Shown here piece by piece: positions 8,177 to 16,791 of a stretch of DNA of 42,452 nucleotides (the first letter of the stretch is position 1; every line of letters begins with the position of its first letter). The position numbers and the translations under genes were made by a program. The DNA lies in the NCBI RefSeq assembly GCF_022179345.1, contig NZ_BPQR01000051.1:1-42452 (forward strand). Reading direction: 5' to 3'. The notes beneath the pieces were generated by a model that did not search any database, was not told where the DNA came from, and was given only the letters and a program-made list of their open reading frames with translations. Source of the DNA: Methylobacterium jeotgali (GTDB lineage Bacteria; Pseudomonadota; Alphaproteobacteria; Rhizobiales; Beijerinckiaceae).

Positions 8177-10045
8177 TCACTCGGCGGCGAGGCGGGCGGC
8201 CTCGGGGGCGGCGGATCGACCTGTAGCCGTCCCGCGGGGCAGCGTCACGCCGAATGTCGTGCCCCTGCCCAGCTCGGAGACGACGTCGATCCGTCCCCCG
8301 AGGCTGCGCACCAGCGCCTTGACGTGGGCGAGGCCGATGCCCTCGCCCGGCCTGTCCTGCACGCCGGAGCGGCGGAACAGCTCGAAGATGCGGGCATGGT
8401 CGCGCTCGGCGATGCCGCGGCCGTTGTCCTCGACCAGGAAGCGCACCCGGTTGCCGGCGAGCGGGCGGGCGCTGATCGTGATCTGCCCCGGCCGGGCGGG
8501 ATCGAGATACTTCAGCGCGTTGTCGATCAGGTTCCCGAAGATCTGCTCCACGGCCGTCCGGTCGGCGACGATCTCCGGCATCAGAGGATCGACGCTCACC
8601 CGCGCGCCGACGCTCTCCGCCTGATGGCGCTGCGCGTCGGCGAGCCCCTGGATCACGGACGCCATCGCCAGGGGCTCGGGCTGGAAGGTGCGGCGTCCCT
8701 CCCGCGACAGGCGCAGGATGGCGGCGATGAGGCGCTCCATCTTGGTGACGGCGGCGCCGATGAAGCCGAGCGCCTCGCCGAGATCGGCGTCGATCCGCTC
8801 CGCCTCCGGCCTGCCGCGCAGCGCCTCCCCGATGTCCTGCCGCGTCGCCTCGAGCTCGCTCGTGAAGCCCATGATGTTGACGAGCGGCGCCCGGAGATCG
8901 TGGCTGACGATGTAGGCGTAGCGCTGCAGCTCCTCGTTCGACTCGCGCAGCTCGGCTTCCGCCAGGCGCCGCTCGGTGATGTCGGTATGGACCCCGACCC
9001 ATTCGCGGATGGCGCCCCCCGCGTCGAGCACCGGCACGGCGCGGATCGCGTAGTGCCGCCAGGACCCGTCGCGGGCGCGCACCCGGTGCTCGAAGACGAA
9101 GGTGCGCCGCTCCCGCACCGTCTCGTTCCAGGCGTCCACGCTCGCCTGGGCATCGTCGGGATGCACGGCGTCGGCCCAGCCGTAGCCCTGGTACTCCTCG
9201 CGCGTCTGCCCGGTGATCGAGGCCCAGCCGGGCTGCTCGCCGACCATCCGGCCCTCGGCGTCGTTCGTCCAGAGCACCCCGACCGCCTGCACGGCGGCGC
9301 GGAAGCGCTCCTCGCTGGCGCGCAGCTCCCGCTGGATCCGCTGCTGCTCCAGGGAGGTGGCGAGCATCGCCAGGAACAGCACCACGAAGGTCGCCCCGGC
9401 CACGTAGAGGGCGAGGGTCTGGCCGCCGAGGCCGGCGGTCCCGGCGTGGGCGTGCCCGCCCGGCGTGAAGGTGGCCGCGGCCATGCCGGTGTAGTGCATC
9501 CCGGCCACCGCCAGGCCCATCACCCCGGAGGCGACGAGCTTCTGGGTCACGCTCGTCCGGCGGAAGGCGAGGAACAGGGCGACGCTCGCCGCACCCACCG
9601 CGATCGCCACCGATAGCACCACGATCGGCACGCTGTAGGCGACGCCTCCGGGAAGGTGCATCGCCGCCATGCCGGCATAGTGCATCCCGGCGACGCCGGT
9701 CCCCATGAGCACGCCGCCGGCCGCCACGTCCCGGCGCCGCGCGCCGGGACGGCCGACCCAGGCGAAGGCCGCCCCCGTGGCGGCGACGGCGATGGCGAGG
9801 GAAAGCAGCGTGCCGGGCACGTCGTAGGTCGTCGCGGCGCCCATCTCGAAGGCGAGCATCCCGACGAAATGCATCGACCAGATGCCGCCGCCCATGGCGA
9901 TCGCCGCCGCGGCGACCCAGCCCCAGCGTGCCGCACCGACATGCCCATGCACGCGGGCGCCGAGCTCCAGCGCCGTGTAGGAGGCCAGCACCGCGATGGC
10001 GATGGAGAGGGTGACGAGGGCCGGATCGTAGCCGGTATGGACCAT
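8177..10045 (-). CDS. MHYT-PAS sensor histidine kinase
   Basis: Membrane sensor of 622 residues. The N-terminal 230 residues are a seven-helix MHYT domain with three copies of the signature (SMHFVGM at 57-63, MHYAGM at 121-126, MHYTGM at 183-188). Their Met/His residues are thought in the family to bind a metal, probably copper, and to sense a diatomic gas. A PAS/PAC domain follows (about 240-360, ending VGVHTDITERR), then HisKA with phospho-acceptor His382 in YIVSHDLRAPLVNIMGF. The HATPase has FGNLIDNALKYL, VEDNGRGIAERD and GEGIGLAHVKALV. Start at 10045 (MVHTGYDPAL) was chosen because the first transmembrane helix begins directly after it; the upstream extension is not membrane-like. First gene of the signalling operon, divergent from ohr. 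Confidence 0.92.
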   Translation of the reverse strand: MVHTGYDPALVTLSIAIAVLASYTALELGARVHGHVGAARWGWVAAAAIAMGGGIWSMHFVGMLAFEMGAATTYDVPGTLLSLAIAVAATGAAFAWVGRPGARRRDVAAGGVLMGTGVAGMHYAGMAAMHLPGGVAYSVPIVVLSVAIAVGAASVALFLAFRRTSVTQKLVASGVMGLAVAGMHYTGMAAATFTPGGHAHAGTAGLGGQTLALYVAGATFVVLFLAMLATSLEQQRIQRELRASEERFRAAVQAVGVLWTNDAEGRMVGEQPGWASITGQTREEYQGYGWADAVHPDDAQASVDAWNETVRERRTFVFEHRVRARDGSWRHYAIRAVPVLDAGGAIREWVGVHTDITERRLAEAELRESNEELQRYAYIVSHDLRAPLVNIMGFTSELEATRQDIGEALRGRPEAERIDADLGEALGFIGAAVTKMERLIAAILRLSREGRRTFQPEPLAMASVIQGLADAQRHQAESVGARVSVDPLMPEIVADRTAVEQIFGNLIDNALKYLDPARPGQITISARPLAGNRVRFLVEDNGRGIAERDHARIFELFRRSGVQDRPGEGIGLAHVKALVRSLGGRIDVVSELGRGTTFGVTLPRGTATGRSAAPEAARLAAE

Positions 10046-10174
10046 CGCGGAGGACACTCGAGGCTCGGTCCGGTCCCGGCGGAGCGGACGCCGCCACGCT
10101 AGCCTCCCTCGCCTCGGCGCGCCATCGAGCATTGCTCGACGGGCATGCCGGGCCCGAGCCGAGGCGGGATGAAA

Positions 10175-10192
10175 TAAATTGTGCACAATCTA
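10175..10192. promoter_or_regulatory. Palindromic operator in the kinase-ohr intergenic region
   Basis: An AT-rich 18-base inverted repeat with one mismatched pair. Its 12-base core ATTGTGCACAAT (10178-10189) is a perfect palindrome and it is flanked by TA...TA. It lies about 80 bases before the ohr start in otherwise GC-rich sequence. Size and symmetry suit a winged-helix dimer such as the MarR-family peroxide sensor OhrR, which typically controls ohr; no ohrR gene is in the window. It could equally serve the divergent kinase gene. Confidence 0.5.
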
Positions 10193-10272
10193 CATTTCGG
10201 GGTATGGCCTGCGGCACCGGAGGGACCATATGGCGCCTCGACGCCGATCCCGGCCCTCACAGGAGACCGACC

Positions 10273-10698
10273 ATGCCCGTCGACGTGAAGTACCGCACCA
10301 AGGCCACCGCCACCGGGGGCCGCGACGGCTCCGCCCGCACCGAGGACGGCAGCTTCGAGGTGCGCCTCTCGACCCCGAAGGAGCTCGGCGGCGCCGGCGG
10401 CGAGGGCGCCAACCCCGAGCAGCTTTTCGCGGCCGGCTACTCCGCCTGCTTCCTCGGCGCGATGAAGGCGGTCGCGCCCTCGCAGAAGCTGAAGGTGCCG
10501 GCCGAGACCACCGTCACCGCGACGGTCGGCATCGGCCCCCGCTCCGAGGGCGGCTTCGGCATCACCGCCGATCTCGCCATCAGCCTGCCGGGCCTCGACA
10601 AGGCCGACGCGCAGCGCCTCGTCGACGCCGCGCACCAGGTCTGCCCCTACTCGAACGCCACCCGCAACAACGTCGACGTCGGCCTCACCCTCGTCTGA
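10273..10698 (+). CDS. ohr: Organic hydroperoxide resistance protein
   Basis: Thiol peroxidase of the Ohr/OsmC family that reduces organic and fatty-acid hydroperoxides, using lipoylated proteins as reductant. The 141-residue protein has the two conserved redox cysteines: Cys59 in GYSACFLGAM and Cys124 in VCPYSNATRNN. The N-terminal YRTKATATGGRDG and the LSTPKELGGAGGEGANPEQLFAAGY segment are diagnostic of Ohr rather than OsmC. An AGGAG ribosome-binding site sits 7 bases before the ATG. The palindrome upstream suggests peroxide-responsive repression. It converges with msrA, another oxidative-damage gene, across a hairpin terminator. Confidence 0.95.
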   Translation: MPVDVKYRTKATATGGRDGSARTEDGSFEVRLSTPKELGGAGGEGANPEQLFAAGYSACFLGAMKAVAPSQKLKVPAETTVTATVGIGPRSEGGFGITADLAISLPGLDKADAQRLVDAAHQVCPYSNATRNNVDVGLTLV

Positions 10699-10706
10699 CA
10701 TGGAAA

Positions 10707-10734
10707 GGGCGGGCGCGGTCTCCCGCGTCCGCCC
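10707..10734. terminator. Bidirectional hairpin terminator between ohr and msrA
   Basis: A 12-base-pair GC stem with one G-T pair and a TCTC loop lies 9 bases after the ohr stop and 7 bases before the msrA stop. The T-tracts are weak on both sides (CTTGCCTT on plus, CCCTTTCC on minus). The position between convergent genes supports a terminator serving both. Confidence 0.6.
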
Positions 10735-10740
10735 CTTGCC

Positions 10741-11397
10741 TTAAGCCGCGACGCCCGTCCCCACTGGGCAGGAGACGCCGGTGCCGCCGAGGCCGCAGTA
10801 GCCGCCCGGGTTCTTGGCGAGGTACTGCTGATGGTAGTCCTCGGCGAAGTAGAACGGCCCGAGGCTCTCGATCTCCGTGGTGATCGGGTCGTAGCCCTTG
10901 GCCGACAGCGCCCGCCCGTAGGCGTCGCGCACCTGCTCCGCCACGGCCCGCTGCGCCTCGTCCGACACGTAGATGCCGGAGCGGTACTGCGTGCCGACGT
11001 CGTTGCCCTGGGCCATCCCTTGCGTCGGGTCGTGGCTCTCGAAGAAGACCTTGAGCACCTCCTCCAGCGGCAGCACCGCGGGATCGTAGGCGACGAGCAC
11101 CACCTCGTTATGGCCGGTCAGCCCCGAGCAGACCTCCTCGTAGGTCGGGTTCGGCGTGGTGCCGGCGGCGTAGCCGACCGCGGTGACGTGGACGCCCTGC
11201 GGCAGCTGCCAGAACTTGCGCTCGGCGCCCCAGAAGCAGCCAAGGCCGAGCACGATCGTCTCGACGCCGTCCGGGTAGGGGCCCTTCAGGGGGCGGCCGT
11301 TGACGAAGTGGCGCTCGGCGGTGGGGATCGGGTTCGGGCGGCCGGGCAGCGTGTCCTCGGGGGAGGGCATGACGGCGCGCTTGCGGAAGAGGAACAT
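10741..11397 (-). CDS. msrA: Peptide methionine sulfoxide reductase A
   Basis: Reduces methionine-S-sulfoxide in proteins and free methionine. The 218-residue product has the catalytic motif [13 protein letters not shown] with Cys54, the substrate-pocket stretch [26 protein letters not shown], and two candidate resolving cysteines at the C-terminus (Cys201 and Cys210). The N-terminal 40 residues before the fold contain the phrase [17 protein letters not shown] seen in longer MsrA forms. No signal peptide is evident, so it is cytoplasmic. It is transcribed toward ohr; the two probably form part of the same oxidant defence without being one operon. Confidence 0.95.
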   Translation of the reverse strand: MFLFRKRAVMPSPEDTLPGRPNPIPTAERHFVNGRPLKGPYPDGVETIVLGLGCFWGAERKFWQLPQGVHVTAVGYAAGTTPNPTYEEVCSGLTGHNEVVLVAYDPAVLPLEEVLKVFFESHDPTQGMAQGNDVGTQYRSGIYVSDEAQRAVAEQVRDAYGRALSAKGYDPITTEIESLGPFYFAEDYHQQYLAKNPGGYCGLGGTGVSCPVGTGVAA

Positions 11398-11468
11398 CGC
11401 GGGACCTCGGGCTCGACTCGGGATGGTCCGAATATGGGGTGCCGGGCCCCGGTTATGAAGCGGTCCCG

Positions 11469-11789
11469 TCAGGGCCGCGTCTGGAAGCCGATCGGCTCGC
11501 GGCCGGGCTGGCCGAGCCAGAGCAGCACCGCCCCGAGGCCGATGCCGATCACCGCCACGGGCGCCAGCGTCAGCGGCAGCACCAGCACCTGCCAGAGCCA
11601 GGGCGCCACGCCCTCGACGCTCGCCTGCAGGGCGCTGGCCTTGTCCTTGAACAGGGCGAGGATCAGCTCGCTGAGCGGCGTCACCCGCAGGCCGTTGTTG
11701 GCGATGGAGCGGGCCCCGTCATAGACGAGGGCCACGAAGCCGCCGGCGATCAGCAGCATCCCGAGGGCGCGCAGCAGGAAACGGATCAT
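11469..11789 (-). CDS. Small two-helix membrane protein, function unknown
   Basis: A 106-residue protein with two predicted transmembrane helices: [23 protein letters not shown] at residues 3-25 and [23 protein letters not shown] near 69-91. Between them is a soluble loop starting ARSIANNG. The pattern (short N-terminus, helix, DGxRSI, loop, PWLW, helix) is familiar from uncharacterised alphaproteobacterial proteins, but I cannot name a function. The ATG at 11789 follows AGGAACCGCCG and sits immediately before the first helix. The gene lies 71 bases upstream of msrA on the same strand, so the two may be co-transcribed. Confidence 0.75.
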   Translation of the reverse strand: MIRFLLRALGMLLIAGGFVALVYDGARSIANNGLRVTPLSELILALFKDKASALQASVEGVAPWLWQVLVLPLTLAPVAVIGIGLGAVLLWLGQPGREPIGFQTRP

Positions 11790-11912
11790 CGGCGGTTCCT
11801 GTCCCCATCCACTCCGGTGCGCCCTCCGCTCGGCAGTAGGGGCGACGGCGGGCGGGTGCAAGGCGCGTCCGTGTTGCGCCGCATTGCCCCGCCGTGGCAG
11901 AGGGGCGCCGCG

Positions 11913-12659
11913 ATGAAGGACGAGATCCAAGAGGCGACGGACCACGGCGCGGCGGCGAGCCCGTCGGACGATCCGGGCGCGCCCCGCGGCGCCGTGGAGC
12001 GGCCGGCGCTGATCATCTTCGATTGCGACGGCGTGCTCATCGACAGCGAGCCGATCAGCCTCGGCCGGCTGACGGGGGGGCTCAACCGCATCGGCCTGCC
12101 CATCGACGTCGACCGGGTGCGAATCCGCTTCGCGGGCATGTCGATGGCCTCGATCATGGCGGCGGTCGCTCGCGAGGACGGGATCGTGGCGCCGGACGGC
12201 TTCCTGGACGCCCTCAAGGCCGAGACGCTCGCGGCCTTCGACCGGGAGCTGACGGCGATGCCCGGCATCGCGGAGGCGCTGGCGGGGCTCGACGTGCCGT
12301 TCTGCGTCGCCTCGAGCAGCGATCCCGTGCGGCTGCGCCATTCGCTCGACCTCACCGGCCTGTGGCCGCTGTTTCACGGGCAGGTGTTCTCGGCGAGCGA
12401 GGTCGCCCGCGGAAAGCCCTTCCCGGACCTGTTCCTGCACGCGGCCGCGCGGATGGGCGCCGCGCCCGAATCCTGCCTGGTCATCGAGGACAGCGTGCCC
12501 GGCATCCGGGCGGCGCGGGCGGCGGGCATGGGCGTGCTCGGCTTCACCGGCGGCGGCCACTGGGCCCACGACCGGACTGGCGCCGATCTCCTCGCCGCCG
12601 GCGCGGAGCGCGTGCTGCGCGGACACCGCGACCTCGCGCCCCTCGTCGCCGCGGCCTGA
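11913..12659 (+). CDS. HAD-superfamily phosphatase, beta-phosphoglucomutase-like
   Basis: A 248-residue HAD subfamily IA hydrolase. After a roughly 30-residue hydrophilic leader, motif I is IIFDCDGVLIDSEP (nucleophile Asp37, acid Asp39). Motif II is the serine of CVASSSDPVRL, motif III the lysine of ARGKPFPDLFL, and motif IV the aspartate of LVIEDSVPGIRAA. The alpha-helical cap follows motif I. The GxFTGGGH turn near the C-terminus is common in phosphoglycolate, phosphosugar and 6-phosphogluconate phosphatases of this group; the actual substrate is open. The leader of about 30 residues is unusual, and a later start is possible but less well supported. Divergent from the small membrane protein gene. 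Confidence 0.88.
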   Translation: MKDEIQEATDHGAAASPSDDPGAPRGAVERPALIIFDCDGVLIDSEPISLGRLTGGLNRIGLPIDVDRVRIRFAGMSMASIMAAVAREDGIVAPDGFLDALKAETLAAFDRELTAMPGIAEALAGLDVPFCVASSSDPVRLRHSLDLTGLWPLFHGQVFSASEVARGKPFPDLFLHAAARMGAAPESCLVIEDSVPGIRAARAAGMGVLGFTGGGHWAHDRTGADLLAAGAERVLRGHRDLAPLVAAA

Positions 12660-13100
12660 GCCCTCGCGAGGCTTTCCTGAGCCGCCGAAGAAGCGGCTCC
12701 CGGCGTGCATCCGGACGCGCGGTTCCTGCCCCGTTCGCGCTGCACTTCGGAAGATCCATCCGTTGACGGACAAGCAATCCGCTGGCAGATTTTAAGGGCT
12801 GGCGAGGTGCTCCCGCGCCGTCCCAGCCGCGGTGATTTGACGAGAGTAGCTTGCGCCGCGTCATCAAACGCTAAAGCACCGCGAAGCGCTCGTGCCTCGT
12901 GGTCCTTCAACAAGGGATGACTGCCGTGGCCGCCCATTACGATCCCAGAACTCTTTTGGTTCCCGGTTCCCTGCTTCCGCTCCAGGGGTGTTGTCGACGC
13001 TGAGACACCGGCTCCCCGCGAGCCCCTCAACGCCCCGTCAGCACAGGCCGCGCTTCGGCATCGCTCTTGCGACCGCCGGCCCAGGTTCAGGAACCGACCC
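12660..13100. other. 441-base non-coding gap with AT-richer core
   Basis: No convincing gene. A hairpin with 7-base arms (GAGCCGC/GCGGCTC, 12679-12699) lies 20 bases after the HAD stop but lacks a T-tract. From about 12760 to 12970 the sequence is visibly less GC-rich. It contains TTGACG at 12763 with CAGATT 17 bases later, a poor but possible sigma-70 promoter reading toward 13101. If used, it would give a leader of over 300 bases. Confidence 0.5.
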
Positions 13101-13403
13101 ATGTCCCGCACAGAGATTCCCGTCAGCCAGGCGGAGGCGCCGCTCGCGCTCCTCCCCGACACGCTCGCCAAGCCCGAGCGCCCCGCGAAGGCCGAGCCGC
13201 CGCCCGCCCGCATCATCGAGATCGGCGAGGTCGCCGCCGGCATCGCCGTGCCGGAGCACCGGGGCGTGCGCTTCTTCGCCTCCTCGGACGCGTTCTTCCC
13301 CCTCGACGGCACGGTGTTCCCGAGCGTCGAGCAAGCCGCCCGCGCCGCCCGCGAGCGCTTCCGCAGCCTGCGCCCGGCCGGCCGCCGTCTCGCGGCGGTC
13401 TGA
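13101..13403 (+). CDS. Small protein of unknown function, 100 residues
   Basis: A proline- and alanine-rich N-terminal half (residues 1-35) followed by a compact segment IIEIGEVAAGIAVPEHRGVRFF, ASSDAFFPLDGTVFPSVEQAARAARERF. The third codon position is strongly GC and the frame closes just before a classic terminator, which supports a real gene. The C-terminal part (F-F-A-S-S-D-A-F-F-P-L-D-G) resembles short Methylobacterium-type hypothetical proteins in my memory, but I can assign no function. No signal peptide or membrane helix. The long gap in front suggests an independent transcript. Confidence 0.65.
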   Translation: MSRTEIPVSQAEAPLALLPDTLAKPERPAKAEPPPARIIEIGEVAAGIAVPEHRGVRFFASSDAFFPLDGTVFPSVEQAARAARERFRSLRPAGRRLAAV

Positions 13404-13440
13404 GGAGAGCTGCGCGTCCGAGCGGCGTCACCGGCTTCAG

Positions 13441-13470
13441 GGGCGGTCGCTTCCGGCGACCGCCCTTTTT
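13441..13470 (+). terminator. Rho-independent terminator
   Basis: A perfect 10-base-pair stem (GGGCGGTCGC / GCGACCGCCC) with a TTCCG loop, followed directly by TTTTT. It lies 38 bases after the stop of the 100-residue gene and is oriented for it. It is the clearest intrinsic terminator in the window. Confidence 0.92.
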
Positions 13471-13495
13471 GTATCGGGGAGGAGGCGCCGGGCCT

Positions 13496-14185
13496 CTACT
13501 TGCACTCGTCGCGGGCGCGCTTCATCGCCTCCGCGAAGCCGCCGAGAGCGTACTCGTCGCGGGTCGGGTTGCCGCGCAGCGAGGTCGTGGTCACGGCGAG
13601 CGTCGGGGTGCGGCCGCTCATCTCCGTGACGACGCGGGTCTCCTCGGCCGGATTCTGGACCCAGGCGTTGCCGTCCTTGACGACGAGGGGGAAGCGCGAG
13701 GCGCCGAGGATGAGCACGGGATCGCCGGGCGCGGCCGCGGCACCGGGCTTGGTCTGCGAGGCGGCGGGCTTCGAGGGGAAGCCGAGCATCACCGCGACCT
13801 CGTTGGCGACGTTCTCGGCCTTGCGCACGGTGACGAAGAAATAGGCCTGATCGCGCTTCAGGGTCTTGGGCGAGCGCGTCTGCGGCTGCGCGATCGCGTA
13901 GCAGATGCGGGTCTTGCCCTGGCCGTTGGCGAAGACGTTCCAATCGCCGAAGATCGCGAGCGGCGTCGCCTGCTGCATGCCCGGCGGCGTCGGCGCGGCT
14001 TTCTTCTCCGTGGCCCTGCCGTGCCCGCGGCGCTTGCGCGAGGGGGGCGCCTCCTCCGCCTCCTGGGCGAGGGTCGCCCCGCTCCACAGCCCCGCGACGG
14101 TCGCAGGCACCAGCATCTGCGGTCCGGTCAGCGCGGGGAGAAGAACTGCGAGGGTGGCGGGAAGGAACCGGGGCTTCGAGCGCAT
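13496..14185 (-). CDS. Invasion-associated locus B (IalB)-like secreted protein
   Basis: A 229-residue exported protein. The N-terminus MRSKPRFLPATLAVLLPALTG... to ATLAQEAEE is a signal peptide with likely cleavage after ATLA. A basic linker (PSRKRRGHGRATEKKAAP) leads to the IalB-like domain. This begins IFGDWNVFANGQGKTRICYAI and continues with YFFVTVRKAENVANEVAVMLG, SRFPLVVKDGNAWV and a C-terminal MKRARDECK; the two cysteines could form a disulfide. IalB of Bartonella aids erythrocyte invasion, but in free-living Rhizobiales the family is widespread and its role unknown. Start at 14185 follows AGGATGG and matches the signal peptide; the frame extends upstream without support. Confidence 0.82.
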   Translation of the reverse strand: MRSKPRFLPATLAVLLPALTGPQMLVPATVAGLWSGATLAQEAEEAPPSRKRRGHGRATEKKAAPTPPGMQQATPLAIFGDWNVFANGQGKTRICYAIAQPQTRSPKTLKRDQAYFFVTVRKAENVANEVAVMLGFPSKPAASQTKPGAAAAPGDPVLILGASRFPLVVKDGNAWVQNPAEETRVVTEMSGRTPTLAVTTTSLRGNPTRDEYALGGFAEAMKRARDECK

Positions 14186-14301
14186 CGACCATCCTGGAGC
14201 GGGCTCCGGACGGCTGGCTGCCCGAAGCGCGGACGCCCGCGAGAGCGGGCCGGCCCCTGTTTGAAGCTTGGGCACGGCTTCCGCAAGCCGGCGGGCCCGC
14301 C

Positions 14302-14598
14302 TCAGGCGGCGTGGGCGTCGGCGCTGCCGGCGAGGCTCAGCGCGGCGAGCTCCGGCAGGGGCAGCACGGCAGCGATCTCGGCCGGCATCGGCTGGGGTGC
14401 GGGCGCCTCCGGAGCGGGGGCCGGGCGCGCCTTCGGCGGCGGATCGTTGTAGGGGGTGTTGTAGGCCTTGCGGATCGTGGCCCAGAAGGCCTCCCGCCCG
14501 ATCGCGCCGCGCGCGTCGAGCACGGCGTCGATCATCTGCGAGGCGGCCGCGGCCAGCGCGGAGGTGTCCTCCGGCTGGATCGAACTGTCGAGGGGCAT
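14302..14598 (-). CDS. Hypothetical protein, 98 residues
   Basis: A short protein with a helical N-terminal half (SALAAAASQMIDAVLDARGAIGREAFWATIRKAYNTPYNDPP), a Pro/Ala-rich middle and an alanine-rich end. No export signal. I do not recognise a family. Codon use fits the neighbours and the gene sits 119 bases beyond the argH stop on the same strand, so it could be a late member of the argH transcript. Confidence 0.6.
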   Translation of the reverse strand: MPLDSSIQPEDTSALAAAASQMIDAVLDARGAIGREAFWATIRKAYNTPYNDPPPKARPAPAPEAPAPQPMPAEIAAVLPLPELAALSLAGSADAHAA

Positions 14599-14717
14599 CC
14601 CGTGCGCTCCGAGTGAACCGGCCGGATCTCTAGCGACGCTTACCTAGCTGGGCAGTGAACGCACTGCACAAAGCAAAGTTTCCCTGGTCTTTCCCGAAAC
14701 TCCTCCACAGGCCGCGC

Positions 14718-16109
14718 TCAGCCCTCCCCGCCGGAGAGCTGCGCCAGCCAGCGCTCGGCCTGGGCGCGGACGTTGCCCGGCGCGGTGCCGCCGTAGCTGA
14801 TCCGGCTCGCCACCGAGTTCTCGACGCCGAGCACCGCGTAGACGGCGTCCGTGATGCGGGGCTCGGCGGCCTGCATCTCCTCCAGCGACAATGCCTCCAG
14901 TCCGACCCCCTTGGCCGAGGCGGCGCCGACGAGGCGGCCGGTGACGTGGTGCGCCTCGCGGAAGGGCAGGTTCAATTCCCGCACCAGCCAGTCGGCGAGG
15001 TCGGTGGCGGTGGCGTAGCCGGAGCCCGCGGCCTTCGCCAGCGTCTCCGCCACGGGCTCGAGGTCGCGGACCATGCCGGTCATCGCGGCGAGGCACAGGG
15101 ACAGGGCCTGGAGCGCGTCGAAGGTGCCCTCCTTGTCCTCCTGCATGTCCTTCGAATAGGCGAGCGGCAGCCCCTTCATGACGATGAGCAGCCCCGTGAG
15201 CGCGCCGACGATGCGTCCGGCCTTGGCGCGGACCAGCTCGGCGGCGTCGGGGTTGCGCTTCTGCGGCATGATCGAGGAGCCGGTGGTGTAGCCGTCCGAC
15301 AGGCGCACGAAGCCGAACTGGGCCGAGGTCCAGACCACCAGCTCCTCGGCGAAGCGCGAGAGGTGCACCGCGCAGATCGAGGCGGCCGAGAGCGCCTCCA
15401 GCGCGAAGTCGCGGTCGGCCACCGAATCGAGGGAGTTCGCGGTCGGCCGGTCGAAGCCGAGCGCCGCCGCCGTGGCGTGCCGGTCGATGGGAAAGCCGGT
15501 GCCGGCGAGCGCGGCCGCGCCCAGCGGGCACTCGTTGAGACGGGCCCGCGCGTCCCGGAAGCGGCCCCGGTCGCGGCCGAGCATCTCGACATAGGCCATC
15601 ATGTGGTGGCCGAAGGTGACGGGCTGGGCCGATTGCAGGTGCGTGAAGCCCGGCATCACCGTGCCGGCGTGCCGGAGCGCCTTCTCGGCGAGGGCTTGTT
15701 GCAGCGCGGCGGCCTGGGCGTCGAGCCCATCCAGGGTGTCGCGCACCCAGAGCTTCATGTCGGTGGCGACCTGGTCGTTGCGGGAGCGCGCCGTGTGAAG
15801 GCGCCCGGCGGCCGGGCCGACGATCTCGGTGAGCCGGCTCTCCACGTTCATGTGGATGTCCTCCAGCTCCCGCCGGAAGGCGAAGGTGCCGGCTTCGATC
15901 TCCGCCTGCACGGACTTGAGCCCGGCGGTGATCGCGTCCACATCGGCGGCCGGCAGGACGCCGGAGGTCCCCAGCATCGCCACATGCGCCAGCGAGCCGC
16001 GGATGTCCTGGGGGGCGAGGCGCTTGTCGAATCCGATGGAGGCGTTGATCTCCTCCATGATCTCGGCGGGACCGCTCGCGAAGCGCCCGCCCCACATCCG
16101 GTTGCTCAT
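14718..16109 (-). CDS. argH: Argininosuccinate lyase
   Basis: Last enzyme of arginine synthesis: argininosuccinate to arginine and fumarate; cytoplasmic homotetramer of the fumarase/aspartase superfamily. The 463-residue product is full length. It begins MWGGRF, shows [13 protein letters not shown], the helix [16 protein letters not shown] with the conserved TH pair, and the superfamily signature [12 protein letters not shown] at about residues 278-289 with the catalytic serine. The C-terminal domain with [19 protein letters not shown] and [12 protein letters not shown] is typical. The divergent TlpA-like gene starts only 45 bases away, an arrangement I recall in other alphaproteobacteria. 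Confidence 0.97.
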   Translation of the reverse strand: MSNRMWGGRFASGPAEIMEEINASIGFDKRLAPQDIRGSLAHVAMLGTSGVLPAADVDAITAGLKSVQAEIEAGTFAFRRELEDIHMNVESRLTEIVGPAAGRLHTARSRNDQVATDMKLWVRDTLDGLDAQAAALQQALAEKALRHAGTVMPGFTHLQSAQPVTFGHHMMAYVEMLGRDRGRFRDARARLNECPLGAAALAGTGFPIDRHATAAALGFDRPTANSLDSVADRDFALEALSAASICAVHLSRFAEELVVWTSAQFGFVRLSDGYTTGSSIMPQKRNPDAAELVRAKAGRIVGALTGLLIVMKGLPLAYSKDMQEDKEGTFDALQALSLCLAAMTGMVRDLEPVAETLAKAAGSGYATATDLADWLVRELNLPFREAHHVTGRLVGAASAKGVGLEALSLEEMQAAEPRITDAVYAVLGVENSVASRISYGGTAPGNVRAQAERWLAQLSGGEG

Positions 16110-16154
16110 GCCTCAGCTCATCCTTCCCGCTCAGCCGTCCCCGGAGCCGCGCTC

Positions 16155-16784
16155 GTGAGGGCCGCGCTCGCCGTCGGAGGGCTCGTCCTCGCCGGAGCGA
16201 TCGCGGGGCTTGCCCTATACGCGCGGCCGCCGGGCGGCAACGGGCCGGCCGCGTCCCAGCCCTGCGCCGGTTCGGAGCCCGCCGCCCACCGGGTCGACGG
16301 GGCGGCCCGCGGCGAGGTCGCGGCGATGCAGGCGGTGGCCCCGCGCCCGGCGCCGACCTTGAGCTTCAAGGATCGCGAGGGGGCGGAGGTCGCCCTCTCG
16401 GACCTCAAGGGCAAGATGCTGCTGGTGAACCTCTGGGCGACCTGGTGCGCCCCCTGCAAGGCCGAGATGCCGGCCCTCGACAAGCTGCAGGCCGAGGAAG
16501 GGGGCGCCGGTTTCGCGGTGGTGGCGATCAACGTCGACACCCGCAACCTCGACCGGCCGCCCCGCTGGCTCGCGGAGAACGGCATCGACCGGCTCGCCTT
16601 CTACGCCGACCCCGGCGGCCGGGTGCTGCCGGCGGTGCAGCGGGACACCGGCTCGACGGGCCTGCCGACCACGCTCCTCGTCGACGCCGCCGGCTGCACG
16701 ATCGGCGTCATGAAGGGCCCGGCGGACTGGGCGGGCGCGGACGCCCGCCGTCTGATCCGGGCGGCGCTCGGCCGCCCCGGTTGA
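16155..16784 (+). CDS. TlpA-like membrane-anchored thioredoxin
   Basis: A 209-residue periplasmic thiol-disulfide oxidoreductase held by one N-terminal helix (RAALAVGGLVLAGAIAGLALYA, residues 2-23). The thioredoxin fold has LLVNLWATWCAPCKAEMPAL with redox cysteines 98 and 101 and the cis-proline loop GLPTTLLVD (Pro171). Two further cysteines (37 and 181) are present. TlpA-type proteins reduce copper chaperones or cytochrome c oxidase/cytochrome c cysteines in the periplasm. A GTG start at 16155, preceded by GGAG, was chosen because it begins the membrane helix; the frame is open long before that on the strand opposite argH and has no coding support. Divergent from argH by 45 bases. Confidence 0.9.
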   Translation: MRAALAVGGLVLAGAIAGLALYARPPGGNGPAASQPCAGSEPAAHRVDGAARGEVAAMQAVAPRPAPTLSFKDREGAEVALSDLKGKMLLVNLWATWCAPCKAEMPALDKLQAEEGGAGFAVVAINVDTRNLDRPPRWLAENGIDRLAFYADPGGRVLPAVQRDTGSTGLPTTLLVDAAGCTIGVMKGPADWAGADARRLIRAALGRPG

Positions 16785-16791
16785 GGCCGGA

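Noticed and set aside
12917..13003. A 28-codon frame starting ATGACTGCC that could be a leader peptide
   Set aside because: Codons such as AGA, CTT and TTG are rare here, and no attenuator structure with a T-tract follows.
14655..16154. A 500-codon upstream extension of the TlpA-like gene opposite argH
   Set aside because: argH is certain on the other strand; the TlpA membrane helix begins at the GTG at 16155 with a GGAG site in front.
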